The notes beneath the pieces are model-generated. The model was not told the DNA's origin. It saw only the letters and a list, made by a program, of their open reading frames with translations, and did not search any database. The translations under genes and the position numbers were made by a program. DNA of 14,918 bases from Bacteroides sp. (GTDB lineage Bacteria; Bacteroidota; Bacteroidia; Bacteroidales; Bacteroidaceae), in NCBI GenBank assembly GCA_021204375.1, contig JAJPZL010000331.1:1-14918 (forward strand), written 5' to 3'. Of the stretch, positions 7,775 through 13,651 are shown piece by piece; the stretch's first letter is position 1; each line of letters starts with the position of its first letter.

Positions 7775-7987
7775 ATGAATCCGCAATACCTGGTACAAGG
7801 AATATTTTTGGCAGCAGGCACAGTCTCACTGCTGGCAGCCATCCTTAACTGGGAGTGGTTCTTCAACACCCGCAATGCAGAGCTCTTTGTAAGAACCTTA
7901 GGCCGAAAAGGCACCCGCATCTTTTACGGAGTATTCGGGCTGTTCTGTATTATTATGTCTTTTATTATTGGCAACAATCAACCTTAA
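7775..7987 (+). CDS. Imm17-like small two-helix membrane protein
   Basis: A 70-residue protein with two hydrophobic segments (about residues 8-25, GIFLAAGTVSLLAAIL, and 49-66, RIFYGVFGLFCIIMSFII) separated by a polar loop with NTRNAELFVRTLGRKGTR. This layout and the loop resemble the family called 'immunity protein 17' in Bacteroidetes; that match is from memory. There is no toxin gene beside it, and it is tightly coupled to tsaE (3 bases upstream) and the GNAT gene (9 bases downstream). A general membrane role is as likely as toxin immunity. Confidence 0.8.
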   Translation: MNPQYLVQGIFLAAGTVSLLAAILNWEWFFNTRNAELFVRTLGRKGTRIFYGVFGLFCIIMSFIIGNNQP

Positions 7988-7996
7988 ATATTACTT

Positions 7997-8458
7997 ATGC
8001 AGCAACCGGAGATCAGAAAACTAACCCACGAGGATGAAATACCTTATCATCTGCTCTACCTGGCAGACGAATCCATTACAGCCGTAGCCGACTATATTCA
8101 CCGGGGTGAAATGTATATCGGACAAGTGAACAGGGAGACCATCGGCATCTATGTGCTTCTTCCCACCCGTCCCTTTACTATCGAACTCATCAACCTGGCA
8201 GTGGATGAAGCCTACCAGGGAAAAGGATGTGGAAAAGCCCTTATCCGGCATGCCATTGCAACCGCGAAAGAAAAGGGTTACAAAGTATTGGAAGTAGGTA
8301 CAGGCAACGCCGGGATCGGGCAGCTGGCACTTTACCAGAAGTGTGGTTTTACCATTTACGGAGTAGATCTGGATTTCTTCGAAAAGCATTATGATCATCC
8401 GATCTTTGAGAACGGCATTCAATGCCTTCATATGATCCGTATGAAAATAGATCTCTGA
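7997..8458 (+). CDS. GNAT family N-acetyltransferase
   Basis: A 153-residue single-domain acetyltransferase using acetyl-CoA. The acetyl-CoA binding motif A is clear: INLAVDEAYQGKGCGKALIRHAI has the Q/R-x2-G-x-G/A pattern, and it is followed by a helix and the beta-strand KVLEVGTGNAG. Motif B is ALYQKCGFTIYGVD, with the Tyr commonly used as the general acid. The C-terminal part (DFFEKHYDHPIFENGIQCLHMIRM) fits enzymes that acetylate small molecules such as aminoglycosides or other amines, but the substrate is unknown. It is the last gene of the cluster, 9 bases after the Imm17-like gene. A nested stem-loop follows at 8495-8531. Confidence 0.9.
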   Translation: MQQPEIRKLTHEDEIPYHLLYLADESITAVADYIHRGEMYIGQVNRETIGIYVLLPTRPFTIELINLAVDEAYQGKGCGKALIRHAIATAKEKGYKVLEVGTGNAGIGQLALYQKCGFTIYGVDLDFFEKHYDHPIFENGIQCLHMIRMKIDL

Positions 8459-8494
8459 CCCCCCATTCTTCTCCTGTTTTTCCCTCTCTCATTT

Positions 8495-8531
8495 CCGGAG
8501 TAAAGCGGCAAAGCTGCCAGAAAGACTCCGG
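8495..8531 (+). terminator. Nested stem-loop after the acetyltransferase gene
   Basis: An outer 7-bp stem CCGGAGT/ACTCCGG encloses an inner GGCA/TGCC stem, beginning 36 bases after the stop of the GNAT gene. It lacks a T-run, so it may be a 3' stabilising structure rather than an intrinsic terminator. The rest of the 309-base gap up to 8767 holds only weak repeats. Confidence 0.35.
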
Positions 8532-8621
8532 GAGAACTATTTCTACATTTAAACAATTGATAAGCAAGCTTAAAATTTACCGTGAACACGGCTCAGATCA
8601 TTAAAAGAATCGAAATATTTT

Positions 8622-8646
8622 GAACCAATATTGTTTTGAGTGGTTC
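8622..8646 (+). promoter_or_regulatory. Inverted repeat upstream of the Ser-rich gene
   Basis: GAACCA (8622-8627) and TGGTTC (8641-8646) form an inverted repeat with a 13-base spacer, within an A/T-rich stretch. ATATTTTGA occurs at 8615-8623 and again at 8661-8669; both are one base off the TAnnTTTG box. This is a plausible promoter/operator region for the gene at 8768, with a leader of roughly 90 bases. Motif evidence only. Confidence 0.25.
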
Positions 8647-8767
8647 TAAATTGCAGTTTTATATTTTGATAGAACACAGCTAAACGGTGCTTTGAAATAT
8701 AAACAAAATCATGTGACGGGTGTTTATTCCCGATGAATTAGTTTATTAATAATTAAATTTTATCTTT

Positions 8768-8968
8768 ATGAAAACAAACAAATCAAATTCATCAAGAGGC
8801 CAGCAGGATAAATCTGAGCCAAGAGATTCTCGTGGTCGTTTAGAAACTAAAGGAAGAAATTCCAATTCTTCTTCCTCTTCTTCTTCAAGCGAAGGTAGAG
8901 GTAGCAACGCTCGTAACCAACCGAGAGATTCCAACGAACGTTTTACTTCGAATTCTAAGAAAAAGTAA
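8768..8968 (+). CDS. Small Ser/Arg/Lys-rich disordered protein with an internal duplication
   Basis: A 66-residue, strongly hydrophilic and basic protein with no Cys, Trp, Tyr, Val or Ile, and hence almost certainly disordered. Two halves share the same spaced pattern RG-x6-PRDS-x2-R (residues 10-24 and 44-58). They are separated by a serine run at about 33-41 encoded by a TCT/TTC-rich microsatellite. It ends in SKKK. Its composition suggests nucleic-acid binding or condensation, but no family is recognised. The gene has its own upstream region and a strong terminator 60 bases downstream, and it uses CGT/GGT codons often seen in highly expressed genes. Together these favour a real, well-transcribed gene over a chance frame. 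The reverse-strand frame through the same DNA is a low-complexity shadow. Confidence 0.72.
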   Translation: MKTNKSNSSRGQQDKSEPRDSRGRLETKGRNSNSSSSSSSSEGRGSNARNQPRDSNERFTSNSKKK

Positions 8969-9028
8969 TTCTATCGTATAACGATTGTTCGGTATGTTGT
9001 ATTAAATACACATTCCAGTATTTAAAGA

Positions 9029-9070
9029 AACAGCTTTGAAGTACTGACGGACTTCAAAGCTGTTTTTTGT
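9029..9070 (+). terminator. Strong rho-independent terminator after the Ser-rich gene
   Basis: A perfect 14-bp stem AACAGCTTTGAAGT / ACTTCAAAGCTGTT with an 8-base loop leads directly into a T-run (TTTTTTG). It lies 60 bases after the stop of the small gene. Confidence 0.85.
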
Positions 9071-9124
9071 ATCTTTCCATTTCTGTTATTTAAACCCTGA
9101 AGGGATCTATCCCCGACACAAGAC

Positions 9125-9165
9125 AAAAAAAATTCATGGCAGAAAAGAGACTCCCACCATGAATT
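9125..9165 (-). terminator. Rho-independent terminator after the DsbA-like gene
   Basis: On the minus strand a perfect 9-bp stem AATTCATGG / CCATGAATT is followed at once by a T-tract (the A-run at 9125-9132). It lies 25 bases beyond the DsbA-like stop. It faces the terminator of the convergent gene at 9029-9070. Confidence 0.8.
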
Positions 9166-9189
9166 CAGAGAAGATCAGCTCTTTTCTTA

Positions 9190-9711
9190 TCAGACCATCG
9201 CCTGCATATACTCAATTATATCCGAAGATTTCAGCCCCCCTTCATAGATATGTCCGTTGATAAAGAGAGTCGGTGTACCCATTACCTTATTCTGAATACC
9301 GGAATCATAATCCTTCTGTACTTTTTGTAAAAATCTCGGGTCACTGAAATCCGTTTCAAACTGCTCCTCATTAAGTCCCAGGTGACGGGCATACATCAAC
9401 AGATGAAAATCCTCCAGTTTATCCTGGTTCTCAAAAAGAAGATTGTGCATTTCCCAGAACTTACTCTGTGCTCCTGCCACCTCCGCAGCTACAGCAGCAT
9501 GCAAGGCATAGGGATGAAGTTGCACCAACGGAAAGTTACGGAATACAAAACGCACCTCCTTTTTATCCATATAATTCAATACTTCATTCAGTACATAATA
9601 AGCATCCCCGCAATAAGGACACTGATAATCAGTATACTCTATAATCTTTACCGGAGTATTTTCCGGCCCCATCACATGATCCTGTGCTGTAATTACAAAT
9701 TTCTCGCTCAT
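9190..9711 (-). CDS. DsbA-family thiol oxidoreductase (thioredoxin fold), probably cytoplasmic
   Basis: A 173-residue thioredoxin-fold protein of the DsbA/FrnE-like group. The redox motif CPYC is at residues 31-34, in IIEYTDYQCPYC. The cis-proline loop VMGTPTLFINGH comes near the C-terminus (P147), with the usual helical insertion between (EMHNLLFENQDKLEDFHLLMYARHLGL). The early pattern DHVMGPENTPVKIIEY is typical of the thioredoxin_4 family. No signal peptide is seen, so it may act in the cytoplasm, for instance on protein or small-molecule disulfides. I start at MSEKFVIT (9709-9711); the frame could begin 15 bases upstream, but MSEKF fits the family better. It is monocistronic, with its own terminator, and intact. 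Confidence 0.93.
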   Translation of the reverse strand: MSEKFVITAQDHVMGPENTPVKIIEYTDYQCPYCGDAYYVLNEVLNYMDKKEVRFVFRNFPLVQLHPYALHAAVAAEVAGAQSKFWEMHNLLFENQDKLEDFHLLMYARHLGLNEEQFETDFSDPRFLQKVQKDYDSGIQNKVMGTPTLFINGHIYEGGLKSSDIIEYMQAMV

Positions 9712-9773
9712 AGTTCTACTTTTCAATATAATAACAATCTCTTCATAACAGCCAGTCCTCTCTCTTTGTTTAT

Positions 9774-9855
9774 AAGGATCCGGTCAAACAGATCCTTTAG
9801 AATCCCTGAAAGAGATCTATAAATAGCCCGGGGCTGAGCAAAACGAATCCCCGGG
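9774..9855 (-). promoter_or_regulatory. Two strong hairpins upstream of the DsbA-like gene
   Basis: AAGGATC/GATCCTT with a 10-base loop (9774-9797) and CCCGGGG/CCCCGGG with a 15-base loop (9827-9855) lie 63-145 bases upstream of the DsbA-like start. They could structure its leader. Neither has a T-run on the minus strand. Apart from these and the repeats at 9990-10044, the 362-base gap 9712-10073 shows nothing I can support. Confidence 0.3.
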
Positions 9856-9989
9856 AAAACAGAAAGACCTGATCTGAACATTGTAAATGTTCTATCTCGT
9901 TGGAGGAAAAATATTTTCCCGGTGAACAGAATCACCCGTTCACTCCAAAAGATGTAGAAGACCTGAAATAATTCGTAGAACAAAGAAAG

Positions 9990-10044
9990 TTAAACCTTTC
10001 TAAGAAGGCAAATTCACCTAAACCTTTCACCCGATAGAAAGGTT
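9990..10044 (+). promoter_or_regulatory. Repeats of TAAACCTTTC upstream of the lipocalin gene
   Basis: The 10-mer TAAACCTTTC occurs at 9991-10000 and again at 10019-10028, 28 bases apart. An inverted copy GAAAGGTT at 10037-10044 can pair with the second copy in a perfect 8-bp hairpin with an 8-base loop. It ends 29 bases before the lipocalin ATG. This could be a regulator-binding array or an mRNA switch. Confidence 0.35.
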
Positions 10045-10073
10045 ATAGAGAGTAATAAATAAATATCTAAAGT

Positions 10074-10609
10074 ATGAAAAAAGTAACCTATATACTCGGA
10101 GGCTCCCTGCTGGCCCTGGGAGCTGTAGCGGTATTTAACGCCTGTAAAACAATTCCCAAAGGAGTCACTGCAGTGAAACCATTCAATACCGAAATGTACC
10201 TGGGTAAATGGTACGAGATAGCCCGCCTTGACTACCGGTTCGAAAAGAATATGAATAATACCTCTGCCTACTACTCACTCAGGGAAGACGGAAGCCTTAA
10301 AGTAGTGAACAGCGGATATAATTATAAAAAACAGCAGTGGGAAGAGGTTATCGGAAAAGCTAAATTTATAGATAGTCCTAAAGAGGGAAAATTAAAAGTA
10401 TCCTTCTTCGGTCCCTTCTACTCCGGGTACAATGTAGTAGATATTGACGAATATTACAGGTATGTACTGGTAGCAGGAAAGAATCACTACTATTTGTGAC
10501 TGATGTCCCGGGAAAAAACCATGCCGGAAGAGGTAAAACAGAGATACCTGAAAAAGCCCGCGAACTGGGTTACGATACCGATAAATTAGTGTGGGTAGAG
10601 CAGAATTAA
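10074..10609 (+). pseudogene. blc: Blc-type outer-membrane lipocalin lipoprotein, disrupted by a stop and a frameshift
   Basis: Blc is a bacterial lipocalin anchored in the outer membrane that binds lysophospholipids or fatty acids. The N-terminus is a lipoprotein signal with lipobox FNAC (C24). The lipocalin signature LGKWYEIARLDYRFEKN follows, then NNTSAYYSLREDGSLKVVNSGY and FFGPFYSGYNVVDID, in family order. The frame stops at TGA 10497-10499 in KNHYYL. The expected next residue is Trp (E. coli Blc has YLWILSR), so this is a TGG to TGA change. It is followed in frame by LMSREKTMPEEVKQRYLKK. A single A is then missing from the run at 10551-10555; restoring it gives KKARELGYDTDKLVWVEQN and a TAA at 10607-10609. 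The repaired protein would be 178 residues, close to E. coli Blc. The truncated 141-residue product lacks the last strand and helix and is probably not functional. Confidence 0.93.
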
Positions 10610-10629
10610 AACAATCCATATAATAAGGA

Positions 10630-10661
10630 CGGGGGTAAACCGAATGATCGGCTTACCCCCG
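10630..10661. terminator. Bidirectional hairpin between the lipocalin and TonB receptor genes
   Basis: A 9-bp stem CGGGGGTAA / TTACCCCCG, one mismatch, then CCGA/TCGG with a 4-base loop. It lies between two convergent genes (stops at 10609 and 10714). There is no long T-run on either side, but the position and stability fit a shared terminator. Confidence 0.6.
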
Positions 10662-10713
10662 TGACACATCTATACCTATGCAATTCCTGTCGCAAGAATT
10701 AAAGCAGTCTCCT

Positions 10714-13542
10714 TTAAAAATTATATTTCACCTGCATCACATAAGTACGTGGTGCACCTACTGCCATCGGTCGGGTACTGTACTCTTTATTAAACAGGTT
10801 ATTAATGGTCATCTGTACCTGCAGGTTGCGGACAACCTTTATACCGGCCCGGAGGTCCATAATAAAATAACTCTTGTTCTTTCTCTTCCAGTAGGAGTTC
10901 AGGGTCTCACCGCTAAAGAGTCCATTCTCACCGCCGGTATTCCCAAAGAGAATATCGCGTACATAATCCATCACTTCATACTGTCCGTATTCATTCTCCC
11001 GTTCGTCCACAATAAAGTAATCTACTGCCAGGGTCTTGCTCTTCCACTGTACATTGGTACCCACAGAGAGTCGCTTCCAGTTATAATCAAACGTACCCTT
11101 AATGGTATGTTTCTGACGATACTTCAGGTATTTGGAATTATTAGATTTCTCCTTCATCTGCAAAGAGTTAGTATACTCATCCTCAATCGCATTTTTTTCT
11201 TTATAATCAGCATCCTCCGGTTGTATATAAACATAGCCCAGATTATAGGTTAAATTCGCATTATTACTGATCTTATGTATACCATAGGTAGAGAGGTCCA
11301 CCCCATAAATACGGGCTTTCGATATATTGTAGAAAGTAGCTCCAAACCCCAGGTCACCGTTTAATACCGGATTCAACACAGCTAACAGGTTATTGAGTGT
11401 ATTATCACTGAAAAAGATATAATCATCTCCATCAAAGAGGCCGAAACGGAACTCGATCATATCCTTATACTGGGTATAGAATCCGGCTACATCTAAGAAT
11501 CCCTGGAAACCACCGATCTTATAACCCTGCTTCAGCCCAAGTTCCGCATTAAATCCGTTCTCCGCTTTCAGATCCTTGCTGGGAAATACACCCGCTCCCC
11601 CGATATCCTTACGGGCAAATTTTTCCACTAAAGAGGGATAACGGTACCCCTGGCCAAACGAAGCCCGGATAAAGCTGTAATCAGCCAACTGGTAGTTCAA
11701 TCCTCCGCGGAAGATCGGTTTAAAGGGTATACTCACTCCAAAGACTTTTGTCTTCGCCTCTTTATAATGAGAGTCCACCCGGTAATACTCACCACGTACC
11801 CCCAGCGAAACACTCAGCCGATCCAGAAAGCGCTGGTCATACTGGAAAAACAGCGCAACATTATCACTGTTATGCGTTCCCGTAGTAACCGACCGACTGT
11901 TTAAATGTTCGTAAGTAATACCGCTTGTTATCTGTGCACCTCCGTCAAACCGTTTTCCAAACTGGTAATCCATATAGTAAGAGTAAAAGTGATCCACAAT
12001 GGTTTTTCCCGCTTTCGGGTTCAGTGCATCCGCACCCCATGATACTAGGTCCGAGCTATCCGGGATCCCGTGGTTCATAAGCCAGGAGATCAGGTCACTG
12101 TAATCAGCAGTAGTAGCCGTAGGAAAAATAGTACCCAGGGTACCGAACAATCCATCGAGCGCCCCGTAGATATCCCCGCTTAAAGCAGAATCCAGAATAG
12201 GGAACAGACTGCTGTAATCACCACCGACAAGATCTGTAATAGCACCCACATTGGTTCCCATATTCCCCAGGATATCAATAATAGATTTCTCATCCGAAGA
12301 AGTTATAATATTATCTCCCCGGTAATAAAAACGTCCTTTTACCTGATGAGTGGTGTTGTTGCGCAGATTGGCAAAATTAAAGAAAGGATCAAGCTGGAAA
12401 GAGTTCCCTTCACGTCCCATATTAGTAAATGCCGAAGGAGAATAGGCAGCTCCCGGAGAACGCCAGATAAAGAAATCACCATATTTATTGGAGAGGAAAT
12501 TATAGTTGATCCCATAGTTAATCGCGTTTATACTGGGTTGATGGTAGGTTACATTTCCACCCAGACGGAACCGTTTGTTATAACCCTGCTCCTTATAACC
12601 TTCGTCCGTAAAGATATTAAGCCCACCCAATACATCGAAATTGCCGATACGGCGTAAGTGCGAAAAATCAAACCCTTCGTAAATAGGATTCCGGATACCC
12701 GTAAGCAAACTATTCCGCAACAGCGGTTTTACCGGATATTTACCCTCTGTCCAGAGACTACGGTCCGCCCACTGGTAATCCTCGTTAGCCGGGTTCCCAT
12801 AGATACCGATATAAGCATTCAATTCGGTTTTGGGAGTCAATCCCGGACGGGCCGTCCGTACATTGATCAACCCGTTCAGGGCCGAAGAACCATACAATAC
12901 GGAAGAGGCTCCTTTCAGGATCTCCACCTGCTCTATATTCTCCATCGGAATAGTATTCCAGTTAATTTCACCCGTTCCAGGACTGAGGATAGACATTCCA
13001 TTCACCAGGATCAGGCTTCGGGCTCCTACTCCGTAGGTCCATCCGCTACCTCCACGGATCGAAGGCTGCTTATCGTTCACATCCACTCCCGGCAATGTTT
13101 TAATAACGGCGGAGAGGTCAGTAGGAGTCTGTCTGGCAATATCCGCTGCTTTGAGGATATCCATAGAGACCGTGATCTCACTCAGTTTCTGTTCATACCG
13201 TCCGGCACTTACTACCACATCCTCCAGCAGGTTCACCCCTACCTTCATATAGATATTCTGTACTAAGGTCTCACGGAATTTAATGACTAAGGGTAAATGG
13301 ATATCATCATACCCCAGGTAGGTAAATACGAGGTCTACCCCCCCTTCGGGAAGAGCAATCTCATAAGCTCCTTCTATATCAGTAGCCGTACCTTTTACCT
13401 GTCCCCGGATGGAGTAATATACATTGACTCCTACCAACGGCTCATTGCTTTGTGCATCAAAAACATATCCTTTCAATACCTGGGCATCTATAGAAAGTGC
13501 TACCAGTGTAGTGAGTAATAATGATACTGTTAGTTTTTTCAT
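10714..13542 (-). CDS. TonB-dependent outer-membrane receptor with an N-terminal carboxypeptidase-regulatory-like domain
   Basis: A 942-residue outer-membrane active-transport receptor. Residues 1-20 are a signal peptide (LTVSLLLTTLVALSIDAQ). A carboxypeptidase-D regulatory-like domain follows (about 22-95, VLKGYVFDAQSNEPLVGVNVYYS). The plug domain spans about 120-232, with LSAVIKTLPGVDV, SIRGGSGW, IEQVEILKGASSVLYGSSALNGLINV. A long beta-barrel then ends in the expected aromatic C-terminus VKYNF. Residues 415-512 form an unusual Gly/Leu/Ile/Ser-rich stretch inside the barrel, probably an extracellular loop. No SusD-type gene is adjacent, so this is not a standard glycan pair. The ligand may be a metal chelate, haem, vitamin or peptide, and cannot be chosen from sequence. 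The gene upstream in the same direction is a lipoprotein (109-base gap), a likely operon partner that is broken. The receptor itself has no lesion in 2.8 kb. Confidence 0.95.
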   Translation of the reverse strand: MKKLTVSLLLTTLVALSIDAQVLKGYVFDAQSNEPLVGVNVYYSIRGQVKGTATDIEGAYEIALPEGGVDLVFTYLGYDDIHLPLVIKFRETLVQNIYMKVGVNLLEDVVVSAGRYEQKLSEITVSMDILKAADIARQTPTDLSAVIKTLPGVDVNDKQPSIRGGSGWTYGVGARSLILVNGMSILSPGTGEINWNTIPMENIEQVEILKGASSVLYGSSALNGLINVRTARPGLTPKTELNAYIGIYGNPANEDYQWADRSLWTEGKYPVKPLLRNSLLTGIRNPIYEGFDFSHLRRIGNFDVLGGLNIFTDEGYKEQGYNKRFRLGGNVTYHQPSINAINYGINYNFLSNKYGDFFIWRSPGAAYSPSAFTNMGREGNSFQLDPFFNFANLRNNTTHQVKGRFYYRGDNIITSSDEKSIIDILGNMGTNVGAITDLVGGDYSSLFPILDSALSGDIYGALDGLFGTLGTIFPTATTADYSDLISWLMNHGIPDSSDLVSWGADALNPKAGKTIVDHFYSYYMDYQFGKRFDGGAQITSGITYEHLNSRSVTTGTHNSDNVALFFQYDQRFLDRLSVSLGVRGEYYRVDSHYKEAKTKVFGVSIPFKPIFRGGLNYQLADYSFIRASFGQGYRYPSLVEKFARKDIGGAGVFPSKDLKAENGFNAELGLKQGYKIGGFQGFLDVAGFYTQYKDMIEFRFGLFDGDDYIFFSDNTLNNLLAVLNPVLNGDLGFGATFYNISKARIYGVDLSTYGIHKISNNANLTYNLGYVYIQPEDADYKEKNAIEDEYTNSLQMKEKSNNSKYLKYRQKHTIKGTFDYNWKRLSVGTNVQWKSKTLAVDYFIVDERENEYGQYEVMDYVRDILFGNTGGENGLFSGETLNSYWKRKNKSYFIMDLRAGIKVVRNLQVQMTINNLFNKEYSTRPMAVGAPRTYVMQVKYNF

Positions 13543-13585
13543 TTATAGTGTTTTAATTTAAAATATAATTGAAAGTTACAGCGGT

Positions 13586-13626
13586 GGATCCTCTTTCCAT
13601 ATAAGTATAAAAGGAAGTAACGATCC
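13586..13626 (-). other. Imperfect inverted repeat between the lipoprotein and receptor genes
   Basis: GGATC...GATCC (13586-13590 and 13622-13626) encloses TTCC...GGAA (13595-13598 and 13613-13616) in the 109-base intercistronic gap. It may be an RNA hairpin that tunes the relative expression of the two genes. No T-run and no promoter box are seen here, which favours cotranscription. Confidence 0.25.
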
Positions 13627-13651
13627 ATCTTCCGTAACCCGTTGAATCACC

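Noticed and set aside
9723..9983. 86-residue minus-strand frame ending 11 bases before the DsbA-like start
   Set aside because: Spacing could suggest coupling, but the protein is an irregular Phe/Arg/Leu mixture without a domain, and the frame crosses two strong hairpins. Probably chance.
10678..13518. Several plus-strand frames of 68-202 residues opposite the TonB receptor
   Set aside because: All overlap a clearly real 942-residue gene on the other strand, and none carries a recognisable motif or start context.
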